Below are positions 48,945 to 56,827 of a DNA stretch of 64,000 nt, one piece after another. Below the pieces are notes generated by a model that saw only the letters and a list, made by a program, of their open reading frames with translations, was not told the origin of the DNA and did not search any database. A program made the translations under genes and the position numbers. Origin of the DNA: Nocardia speluncae NBRC 108251 (lineage in GTDB: Bacteria; Actinomycetota; Actinomycetes; Mycobacteriales; Mycobacteriaceae). The stretch lies in the NCBI RefSeq assembly GCF_001613245.1, contig NZ_BDBZ01000004.1:105924-169923 (forward strand), read 5' to 3'. Position 1 is the stretch's first letter. Every line of letters starts with the position of its first letter.

Positions 48945-50332
48945 GAACGACTACGCGGAGTCGCCCGTCGGGTCCGCCCCCATCGGCCGTCCGGCGGGAG
49001 CCGGGGGAATCGGCCCGCACGCCGGCTTATTTCGCGTTCTCTCGTCGAGCGCGCCCGGCCGAGCTGTCCCCTGTGCCCCGCCTCGCCGGAGCGCGCCACG
49101 CAGCGGGCCGCTCCGGACTGTCCAGCCGAGGGCGCTTCCCGGGGCTTGCGCTCCGGCGGCTGGTGACAGTGGGAGCCGGGCTCGCCGCGGGTGGTGCGGC
49201 ACTGACGGTGTGGAACCGGGTCACCGTGCCCCGCTTGTCACGCGCAACCGGGCCGATCACCGAGACGGTGACGGTCTGTGTACCCGCCCGCGACGAAGCC
49301 GAACGGGTACCGGCCCTGATCAGCGATCTACGCGCCCAGACCGGCATCCCGCGGCTGCGCATACTCGTGCTCGATGATGCCTCCGGCGACCATACGGCCG
49401 CGCGCGCACGCGAGGCCATGGACGCTGACCCCCGCTGCACGCTGCTGCGCGGGACCACCGGACCACCGCCCGGCTGGACCGGGAAGGCCGCGGCCTGCCA
49501 CGCACTCGCCGATACCGCGGAACAGTTCGCCGGCACCACTGTTACCGCGGCCGGCGTGCTGGTGTTCCTGGACGCCGACATCCGGCTCGCGCCGGGCGCC
49601 CTCTCCGCGGCGGTGACCGAACTGCTCCGCCGGGATATCGCGCTGCTGTCGCCCTGGCCGCGGCAGCAGGCACGGTCGTTCGCCGAGCGCCTCGTACAAC
49701 CGCTGCTGTGCTGGTCGTGGGCGTCGACATTGCCGGTGGTCTGCACCGATCGCGGGATCCGGACCTCGACGGTGGTCGCGTGTGGGCAGTTCCTGGTGTT
49801 CGACGCGGCCGCCTACCGTGCGATCGGCGGTCACGCGGCGGTCGCCGACAGTGCCACCGAGGACCTCGATATCGCCCGCGCACTGCGTCGCGCCGGCTTC
49901 CGCACCGGGCTGGCGACGGCCGGTGACCTGGCGCGGACGCGGATGTACCGGGATGCGCGGGAACTGGCGGCCGGATACCGGCGCTGGTTGTGGTCCGCCT
50001 ATGGAGGTTCGGTTGCCGGTGGGCTCGCGGTCGCGGTCGTCGCCGCCTGGGCATACTTGTTGCCGCCGCTTGCCGCCGTATTCGGTCGTGGACCGGCGCG
50101 GTGGTGGGGCTTGTCCGGGTACGCCGCCGCCGGTGCCGGACGAGTGCTCGCCCGCTCCCTGGAAACCGGCCGGCCGCCGAAATTTCGCGATATCGCCGCC
50201 GCCGCGGCTCACCCACTGGGCGTGACCGTCTATTTCACTCTGTGGGCCCGCTCACAGAGTGACCGCCGCCGCAATGCTCTCACCTGGAAAGGTCGTGCCC
50301 TGTACCCGGGCAAAGAGCTGGACTCTCGCTGA
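48941..50332 (+). CDS. Family 2 glycosyltransferase, probable carotenoid glycosyltransferase
   Basis: A 463-aa GT2 enzyme. A Pro/Arg-rich N-terminus of about 65 residues precedes a membrane helix (about 72-90), the GT-A domain with VCVPARDEAERVPALI, the metal-binding DAD in FLDADIRLAPG, CGQFLVFDAAAYRAIGGH and the EDLDIARALRRAGF catalytic region, then C-terminal helices. Next to CruF-like hydratase, it fits the CruF/CruG pattern in which the tertiary hydroxyl is glycosylated. An envelope lipid target is the alternative. The start overlaps the lppM stop. Confidence 0.7.
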   Translation: MRTTTRSRPSGPPPSAVRREPGESARTPAYFAFSRRARPAELSPVPRLAGARHAAGRSGLSSRGRFPGLALRRLVTVGAGLAAGGAALTVWNRVTVPRLSRATGPITETVTVCVPARDEAERVPALISDLRAQTGIPRLRILVLDDASGDHTAARAREAMDADPRCTLLRGTTGPPPGWTGKAAACHALADTAEQFAGTTVTAAGVLVFLDADIRLAPGALSAAVTELLRRDIALLSPWPRQQARSFAERLVQPLLCWSWASTLPVVCTDRGIRTSTVVACGQFLVFDAAAYRAIGGHAAVADSATEDLDIARALRRAGFRTGLATAGDLARTRMYRDARELAAGYRRWLWSAYGGSVAGGLAVAVVAAWAYLLPPLAAVFGRGPARWWGLSGYAAAGAGRVLARSLETGRPPKFRDIAAAAAHPLGVTVYFTLWARSQSDRRRNALTWKGRALYPGKELDSR

Positions 50333-50433
50333 TTCTTGGTCTTGTGCCCGGTGTGCACCGCGCCGGATGATGAACCGGCCCGGACCGATCGGCGGGCACC
50401 AGGCCCTTTCCGGCCGGGTTCGAGGAGGCTCAT

Positions 50434-50796
50434 ATGACCATCGCCGTTGTCGAGACCGAGTGGGCACAGTGGCACAGCCGCTACACGAACCTCCTGCATA
50501 GTGGGCACCGCGAGCACGACCCCATTGCCCAGCACGACCTCGGCGAAGCACCCGAGCAATTGCCCGGCCTCCCGGGCACCTGGTGGGTCGTCGGCGGGCG
50601 GGTGTTCATCGCCGCCAAACCGGGCGACCGGCTCGACCACGACGGCGACCGGATCGCCGGGATCGAGATCATCGACCCCGTGGACGGCGCCCCCGGGCTG
50701 ATCCTGCGCCATGAAAACCGTGCTCTGGAAGTTCTCCGGAAAGGCGAACGCACGACGATCCGCGTCCACGCGCCGATCGTCGTGCGGACCACGTAG
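50434..50796 (+). CDS. Short DUF1684-like protein
   Basis: A 120-aa protein with GGAGG 5 nt before its ATG. It resembles only the first half of DUF1684 proteins (EWAQWHSRYTNLL, LPGLPGTWWVVGGRVFI, GERTTIRVHAPIVVR) and stops where the family continues. It may be a natural short form or a truncated gene that is still expressed. It converges with metF 10 bp later. The family call is tentative. Confidence 0.5.
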   Translation: MTIAVVETEWAQWHSRYTNLLHSGHREHDPIAQHDLGEAPEQLPGLPGTWWVVGGRVFIAAKPGDRLDHDGDRIAGIEIIDPVDGAPGLILRHENRALEVLRKGERTTIRVHAPIVVRTT

Positions 50797-50806
50797 TTCC
50801 GCGGGG

Positions 50807-51877
50807 TCAGGCGATCAAGGGTGCCGCAGTAACCCCATAACCGAGGTTGGTCAGCACCTCACTGGTGGCCTTGGCGAAATTCAGCGTGATGAAGTGCAGG
50901 CAGGGGGCGCCTTCGGCAATCAGTCGTTCACCCATTTCGGTGGCGATCTCGATCCCGGCGGCCCGGACCGCGGCGCGATCCTCCTCCGCACCGGATCCCG
51001 CGGCGCGGTGCAACCGCTCCAGGACTCGCTCCGGAAGCGGGCGGCCACACAGCTGTTCGGCGCGCTCCACGGTGCGCAGCGAGGTGATCGGCATCAACTC
51101 GGGAATGATCGGTTTCGCGGCCTCGACCGGGTCCAAGGCGGCGATCCGGTCACGCAACCGCAGATAGTCGTCCACATCGAAGAACATCTGGGTGATCGAA
51201 TACTCGGCGCCCGCACGCAGTTTCGCGGCAAGATAGGCGGTATCGCAATCCAGGTCCGGCGAGCGGTGGTGCCCCTGCGGGAACGATGCCACCCCGACAT
51301 GGAAATCGCCGAGATCGCGCACGATCCGCACCAGCTCTTCGGCATACTCCACACCGTCGGGGTGTTTCTCCCATTCCCCCAACGGATCCCCCGGCGGGTC
51401 GCCGCGCAGGACGAGAATATTGGTGATCCCGGAATCGGCGTATGCGCCGACAATGGACCGGAGTTCCGCGACACTGTGCCCAACAGCGGTCAGATGCCCG
51501 ACCGGTAGCAGCGTGGTCTCTTCAGCGAGCTGCCCGGTGACCCGCACCGTCCGATCTCGGGTACTGCCGCCGGCGCCGTAGGTCATGGAAACGAAGGCCG
51601 GATGCATGCGCTCGAAGGTGCGCACCGCACGCCACAACCGCTGCTCACCGGCTTCGTCATGGGGCGGCGAGAATTCCACGGAGAAAGGCACGCCCGCACC
51701 GGCGTGCCGATCCAGGCTCTGCACGACCGAAGGGGTCGTGGAGAGCTGCGGTGTCGTGGGATTCCCCCGGCCGGAGGCCTGGACTCGCTCGTTGTAGAGA
51801 TCGACGTCCTCCCGGCTGTTGCCGACCGGAACTCCTGCCGTACCGCCGTGCGGTATCTCGGTGGGTTCCGGCTTCAC
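50807..51877 (-). CDS. metF: Methylenetetrahydrofolate reductase
   Basis: Reduces 5,10-methylene-THF to 5-methyl-THF for methionine synthesis, with FAD. The TIM-barrel motifs are GVPFSVEFSPPHDEAGEQ, SMTYGAGGSTRDRT, VLRGDPPGDP, HVGVASFPQGHHRSPD and ITQMFFDVDDYLRL, and the C-terminal HFITLNFAKATSEVL. The start is uncertain: GTG at 51877 is used here, but the frame is open to 51976, and conserved sequence begins only around residue 60. It corresponds to Rv2172c in position. Confidence 0.9.
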   Translation of the reverse strand: MKPEPTEIPHGGTAGVPVGNSREDVDLYNERVQASGRGNPTTPQLSTTPSVVQSLDRHAGAGVPFSVEFSPPHDEAGEQRLWRAVRTFERMHPAFVSMTYGAGGSTRDRTVRVTGQLAEETTLLPVGHLTAVGHSVAELRSIVGAYADSGITNILVLRGDPPGDPLGEWEKHPDGVEYAEELVRIVRDLGDFHVGVASFPQGHHRSPDLDCDTAYLAAKLRAGAEYSITQMFFDVDDYLRLRDRIAALDPVEAAKPIIPELMPITSLRTVERAEQLCGRPLPERVLERLHRAAGSGAEEDRAAVRAAGIEIATEMGERLIAEGAPCLHFITLNFAKATSEVLTNLGYGVTAAPLIA

Positions 51878-52244
51878 AGCAGACCGCCCCCACAGGTAGA
51901 GGTCCCGTATCCGTTCCGCAGGCGTTCGGCCTCCCCGCCCGCCCGGCGACGAGGATGCGCCGCGCCATACCAGCACAATCGGCTCTGGACCGACCCGGTC
52001 CCGAAGGGCCGAGCCTGCGCGCTACTTTTTCCGGTCACCGGGCCAGTCTAGAGCCGTGAGTCCGGGCGTCCGGAGCCTCTCCCTTGCACAGCGCACCGCC
52101 CGTTGCTGCTGGAGCCCTGCCCGCGCGTATTCTGCGATCAGGTCCCGCCGCCACGGCGGGTGACCATGGGACACCATCGGAGGGACCCCTGCGGGCGATC
52201 TCGGTGGCCGGCGCCCATAGCGAGCAACGATCTGGGAGGTCATC
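51878..52244. other. Divergent gap between metF and idsA
   Basis: About 370 bp, shorter if metF starts upstream. The end at 52234-52239 is the GGGAGG ribosome-binding site for idsA. I see no tRNA, repeat, or clear promoter box in the remainder. Confidence 0.4.
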
Positions 52245-53375
52245 CTGTCCGCCGGAACCGGAACCGAAACTCCGAACTGTTCGGGTCCCCTCTCGGCCGT
52301 CCCGGGGACAGCGGCCTTCGCGACCGCCGTCGAACAGGCGCTGACCGGCTACTTCGCCACCCGCGCGGAGGCCGTCACCGCACTGGGGCCGGTATTCGTC
52401 GAGGCGGTCGGCGCGCTCGAATCGTTCGTGCTGCGCGGCGGTAAACGCACCCGGCCCGGTTTCGCCTGGATGGGCTGGCTGGGCGCCGGGGGCGACCCGG
52501 CCGGCGACCGGGCCGCGGCCGTTCTCCAGGCCTGCGCCGCGCTCGAACTGGTACAGGCGTGCGCGCTGATCCACGACGACATCATCGACTGTTCCCGCAC
52601 CCGCCGCCGGTTCCCCACCGTGCACGTGGACTTCGAACAGCGTCATCGCCACCAGGGCTGGGCGGGCGATTCCGCGCACTACGGCGAATCGGTCGCGATT
52701 CTACTCGGCGATCTGGCCCTGTCCTGGGCCGACGATATGGTGCACAGCAGCGGCCTGGACCCGGCGGCGCTGGGCCGCTTCGCCCCGGTGTGGGCAGGTA
52801 TGCGCACCGAGGTGCTGGGCGGTCAGCTGCTCGATGTGCACGGTGAGGCCAGCGGCGACGAATCCGTGGCGGCGGCGCTGCGGATCAACCGGTACAAGAC
52901 CGCTGCCTATACGGTAGAGCGCCCACTGCATCTCGGTGCGGCCCTCGCCGACGCCGAGGCAAGTCTGGTCGCGGCCTACCGTACCTACGGCACCGATATC
53001 GGGATCGCCTTCCAATTGCGCGACGATCTGCTCGGTGTGTTCGGAAATCCGGAGGTCACCGGAAAACCCTCCGGTGACGATCTGCGCGAGGGCAAACGCA
53101 CCGTCCTCGTCGCCGAGGCGCTGCAGCGGGCCGCGGCGGACAACCCCGCCGCCGGCGACCGGTTACGCACCGCCATCGGCACCGACCTCTCCGACGAGCA
53201 GGTGGGCGAACTACGCGAACTGCTGATCGAACTGGGCGCGGTCGATGCCGTGGAAACCCGGATCGCCGAACTCACCGACCAGGGCCTCGCCGCCATCGAA
53301 GCCAGCTCCGCCACTCCCGAGGCCAAGGACCGGCTCGAGGCGATGGCGCTCGCCGCCACCCGGCGCGCGGCATGA
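52245..53375 (+). CDS. idsA: Polyprenyl (geranylgeranyl) diphosphate synthase with CTG start
   Basis: Condenses isoprene units to a C20-type diphosphate for carotenoids and prenyl lipids. FARM motif HDDIIDCSRTRRR and second Asp-rich motif QLRDDLLGVFG are clear. The conventional frame begins at GTG 52428, which would lack the first two helices. The frame stays open upstream to a GGGAGG at 52234-52239, and the only codon at proper distance is CTG 52245 (5 nt). The resulting N-terminus (AFATAVEQALTGYFATRAEA) looks like a real prenyltransferase start and gives 376 aa, near the mycobacterial IdsA2 length. ATC at 52242 is another option. Confidence 0.85.
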   Translation: MSAGTGTETPNCSGPLSAVPGTAAFATAVEQALTGYFATRAEAVTALGPVFVEAVGALESFVLRGGKRTRPGFAWMGWLGAGGDPAGDRAAAVLQACAALELVQACALIHDDIIDCSRTRRRFPTVHVDFEQRHRHQGWAGDSAHYGESVAILLGDLALSWADDMVHSSGLDPAALGRFAPVWAGMRTEVLGGQLLDVHGEASGDESVAAALRINRYKTAAYTVERPLHLGAALADAEASLVAAYRTYGTDIGIAFQLRDDLLGVFGNPEVTGKPSGDDLREGKRTVLVAEALQRAAADNPAAGDRLRTAIGTDLSDEQVGELRELLIELGAVDAVETRIAELTDQGLAAIEASSATPEAKDRLEAMALAATRRAA

Positions 53376-53503
53376 GCGGGCCGGGCCCGGAGGCGGTAGC
53401 GCAGCGTCACCACGCAGGGCCCCCGCACATGCCCCATCGACACAGCATGAACAGGTCAGGACCGGAGGCGGCTGCGAGGTCCGGGTTCGGTGAGCTCGGA
53501 TGA
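53372..53503 (+). CDS. 43-aa bridging frame between idsA and crtI
   Basis: An ATG on the idsA stop (ATGA, 53372-53375) opens 43 codons that end on the crtI start (ATGA, 53500-53503), filling the 124-bp gap. It begins MSGPGPEAVAQRHH; His- and Pro-rich. crtI lacks a strong Shine-Dalgarno sequence of its own, so coupling is plausible. No known family. Confidence 0.35.
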   Translation: MSGPGPEAVAQRHHAGPPHMPHRHSMNRSGPEAAARSGFGELG

Positions 53504-55086
53504 GGACCGTGCGGGGCCCGGTGGATAGGGTCGTGGTGGTCGGGGCCGGGCTGTCCGGGCTGTCGGCGGCGCTGTACCTGACCGGCGCCGGCTGCTCCGT
53601 CACCGTGCTGGAGCGCGCGGACCACCCCGGCGGCCGGATGGGGCGCTACCGGTTCGACGGGTACGACATCGACTCCGGCGCCACCATCCTCACCCTTCCC
53701 GAACTCGTGGACGATGCGCTGGCCGCCGTGGGTCTCGATACCGATTCCGCGGTGCCCCCGTTACGGATCCGGCCGCTGGCCCCGGCGTATCACGCCCGCT
53801 TCGCCGACGGATCCGATCTGCGCGTCTACTCCGACGCCGATCGGATGAGCGCGGAGGTGACGCGGGTCTGCGGCCCGGACGAGGCCGTACGCTACCGCCG
53901 GCTGCGTGACTGGCTCGGGCGGGTATACCGCGCCGAATACGACGAATTCCTGGCGGCGAATTTCGATTCCCCCTTGGATCTGGTGCGGATTCCGGCGAAA
54001 CGCGCGGCTCTGCTCGACCTCGTCGCGCTCGGAGCATTCGGCCGGCTGGGCCGGCGCGTCACCCGTACGCTGCGCGACCCCCGGTTGAGCCGCCTGTTCA
54101 CCTTCCAGGCGCTGTACGCCGGTATGGCGCCCGCGCAGGCGCTGGGCGTGTACGGCGCCATTCCTCATATGGATACGGGTCTCGGTGTCTTTTTCCCCGA
54201 AGGAGGTATGCGGGCGGTCGCCGATACTCTCGCCGGGGCATTCACCGCCGCGGGCGGCCGGCTGGCACTCGGCACCGAGGTGACGGGTATCGACTACCAC
54301 CTGGGCCGGGCACAGCGCGTGGTAACGGCCGGCGGCCGGACCTTGCCCTGCGACGCGGTCGTGCTCACCGCGGATCTCGGATCGCTGGACCGCTTCGGAG
54401 TCCGGCCGCGCCGCGGTCTGCGGGCCTCGCCGGCGGCGGTGGTCGCGCATGGGCTCGTACCGGTCGCGGTGACCGGACAGTGGCCGGTGCAGGCGCATCA
54501 CACCATCGACTTCGGTGCCGCCTGGGCGCAGACCTTCCGCGAGATCACTGCGCGGCGCGGCGGCCGGCCGATGAGCGACCCGTCGCTGCTGCTCACCCGC
54601 CCCGCCCTGAGCGATCCCGGCCTGTACCTCATTCGTGACGGGGTCCGCTACGAACCGTTTTCACTACTCGCACCGTGCCCCAACCTGGATTCGGCGCCAC
54701 TGGATTGGGACCGGCTGGGCCCGGCCTATTTGCGGGAACTCCTCTCGGCACTGGAAGCGCGCGGATACCACCGGATTACGAGCGAATTCGTCGTCGACCG
54801 GCTCGACACGCCCGCGACGTGGCGAGATCAGGGCATGATCGCCGGGACTCCTTTCTCGGCGGCGCACCTGTTCCGCCAGACCGGCCCGTTTCGTTCGCGC
54901 AACTTCCCGCGCGGCAGCGAGAACGTGGTCCTGGCAGGTTGCGGGACCACGCCGGGAGTCGGAGTTCCCACCGCGCTGCTGTCGGGAAAACTCGCGGCAC
55001 AGCGCATTGTGGGCGAGAATCGCGGTGCCCGGACGCGTGCCCCCGCGACCGTCCGGCGGGCTTCCCGGAGGGAAGCCGTAAACTGA
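53500..55086 (+). CDS. crtI: Phytoene desaturase
   Basis: A 528-aa FAD flavoprotein that desaturates phytoene toward lycopene. N-terminal VVVVGAGLSGLSAALYLTGAG then LERADHPGGRMG, IDSGATILTLPELVDD, and the C-terminal NVVLAGCGTTPGVGVPTALLSGKLAA flavin motif, as in CrtI. It lies between idsA and mptA. The ATG at 53500 was chosen because it overlaps the bridging frame; GTG codons at 53509 and 53521 are alternatives. Confidence 0.9.
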   Translation: MRTVRGPVDRVVVVGAGLSGLSAALYLTGAGCSVTVLERADHPGGRMGRYRFDGYDIDSGATILTLPELVDDALAAVGLDTDSAVPPLRIRPLAPAYHARFADGSDLRVYSDADRMSAEVTRVCGPDEAVRYRRLRDWLGRVYRAEYDEFLAANFDSPLDLVRIPAKRAALLDLVALGAFGRLGRRVTRTLRDPRLSRLFTFQALYAGMAPAQALGVYGAIPHMDTGLGVFFPEGGMRAVADTLAGAFTAAGGRLALGTEVTGIDYHLGRAQRVVTAGGRTLPCDAVVLTADLGSLDRFGVRPRRGLRASPAAVVAHGLVPVAVTGQWPVQAHHTIDFGAAWAQTFREITARRGGRPMSDPSLLLTRPALSDPGLYLIRDGVRYEPFSLLAPCPNLDSAPLDWDRLGPAYLRELLSALEARGYHRITSEFVVDRLDTPATWRDQGMIAGTPFSAAHLFRQTGPFRSRNFPRGSENVVLAGCGTTPGVGVPTALLSGKLAAQRIVGENRGARTRAPATVRRASRREAVN

Positions 55087-55144
55087 GCGCCGACCTATTC
55101 GCCTGCGGTTGCGACCGCCGACCACCCGGGGGGAACGACAACTG

Positions 55145-56827
55145 ATGCCAGCCCCCCATACGCACACTGCCGCCACCGCCGTCCAGCTCCCCGGCGCCGA
55201 CGCCCCTGCACCGGCCGTGCCCGCTCCTGCGCAGGTATCCGGCCGGGCCGGTTTCGCGCCCGGCGTACTGGGCTGGCTGCGGTTCTGCGCTGATTTCCTG
55301 CGTAGCCCGGAAGGACATGCGGCGCTACTCGGCTTCACCGGGGCGATCATGATCACCTTCGGCGGGTTCGGGGCCGGCAGTGTGCGCAAACGCGATCCGC
55401 TACTCGAAGCGGTGCACCTGTCCTGGTTGCGATTCGGGCACGGATACGCGCTGTCGATGATCTGTGTATGGGCCGGCGTGCTGATGATGGTGGCCGCCTG
55501 GGTGCGGCTGGGCCGCATCACACTGGGCTTCGGCGGCCACTCCGGTGATGTGCGCCTCAACGAATTACGTGCCATCGTCGGTATCTGGATCACCCCGCTG
55601 ATGTTCGCGGTGCCGATGTTCAGCCGCGACGCCTACTCCTACCTTGCCCAGGGCGCGCTACTGCGCGACGGTTTCGACCCGTATCAGGTGGGCCCGGTCG
55701 CCAACCCGGGCGTCCTGCTCGACAACGTGAGCACCGTCTGGACCACCACCACGGCCCCTTACGGCCCGGTGTTCCTGCTGATGGGTCGCGCCATCACCGC
55801 GGTCACCGGTGACAGCGTGGTCGCGGGCACCATCGCGCTACGGTTCGTGATGCTGCCGGGTCTGGTGCTGATGATGTGGGCGGTGCCCTATCTGACCAAA
55901 CATCTCGGTGGCCGGCCCACGGTCGCGCTGTGGCTGGCCGTACTCAATCCGCTGGTGCTGATCCACTTGATCGGCGGCGTGCACAACGAGATGCTGATGG
56001 TCGGCCTGATGTGCGCGGGGATCGCGCTGGTCCTGGAGCGTCATCATGTGGCGGGGATCGTGGTGGTGGCCATCGGGGTCGCGATCAAGGCCACCGCCGG
56101 TGTGGCACTGCCGTTCCTGGTGTGGATCTGGATGCTGCACGAACGCGACCGACGCGCCGAGGACGGCCAGCGTACTGCGCTCGCGACGAGTAGCCGGGAA
56201 TTCCTGGCGCACCACTGGAAGATGTTCACCAAGATCGCCTCACTCGGCCTGGCGGTGTTCGCGGTGGTGTTCGTGGCAGCGTCGGCGATCGCCGGGGTCG
56301 GGATCGGCTGGCTCACCGCATTGTCCGGGTCGCAGAAGATCATCAACTGGTTGTCACTCCCGACGATCCTGGCGCATGCCACCACCTGGATCACCCCCTT
56401 CGACCAGGACCCCGTACTCGATGTGACCCGTTTCCTGTGCATGCTGGCGCTGCTGGCGCTGCTGGTATGGACCTGGTGGCGGTTCAAGCTCTCCGAACGC
56501 GATGCGGTGCTGGGTATCTCGATCGCCTTTGTCGCGATCATCATCCTGTCGCCCGCCGCACTGCCCTGGTACTACTCGTGGCCGCTGGCGCTGGCCGCCG
56601 GGTTCGCACTGTCGACCACCACGCTCATGACACTGGTCGGCGTCTGCACCTGGTTGATGCTGGTGTTCCAGCCGGACGGTTCGATCGGGCTCTACAACTT
56701 CTGGCATGTCGCCGCCGCGACCTTCGCAGCCGTCGTCGCTGCGCTCTCGCTGCGGACAGTGGATCCGCTGCGCCTGCGCGGAACGCCGCGGCAGGTCTCG
56801 ACGCCCACTGTCACCGCTGGACCGTGA
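55145..56827 (+). CDS. mptA: Alpha-1,6-mannopyranosyltransferase MptA
   Basis: GT-C mannosyltransferase that extends the alpha-1,6-mannan core of lipomannan/lipoarabinomannan from polyprenyl-phosphate mannose. About 12-13 membrane helices, with the first-loop acidic motif in FSRDAYSYLAQGALLRDGFDPY and later GGVHNEMLMVGLM, SPAALPWYYSWPLALAAGF. 560 aa from ATG 55145 (a GGGGGGAA lies 11 nt upstream). It matches Rv2174 in order, after idsA. Its stop overlaps the crtB start (GTGA). Confidence 0.92.
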   Translation: MPAPHTHTAATAVQLPGADAPAPAVPAPAQVSGRAGFAPGVLGWLRFCADFLRSPEGHAALLGFTGAIMITFGGFGAGSVRKRDPLLEAVHLSWLRFGHGYALSMICVWAGVLMMVAAWVRLGRITLGFGGHSGDVRLNELRAIVGIWITPLMFAVPMFSRDAYSYLAQGALLRDGFDPYQVGPVANPGVLLDNVSTVWTTTTAPYGPVFLLMGRAITAVTGDSVVAGTIALRFVMLPGLVLMMWAVPYLTKHLGGRPTVALWLAVLNPLVLIHLIGGVHNEMLMVGLMCAGIALVLERHHVAGIVVVAIGVAIKATAGVALPFLVWIWMLHERDRRAEDGQRTALATSSREFLAHHWKMFTKIASLGLAVFAVVFVAASAIAGVGIGWLTALSGSQKIINWLSLPTILAHATTWITPFDQDPVLDVTRFLCMLALLALLVWTWWRFKLSERDAVLGISIAFVAIIILSPAALPWYYSWPLALAAGFALSTTTLMTLVGVCTWLMLVFQPDGSIGLYNFWHVAAATFAAVVAALSLRTVDPLRLRGTPRQVSTPTVTAGP

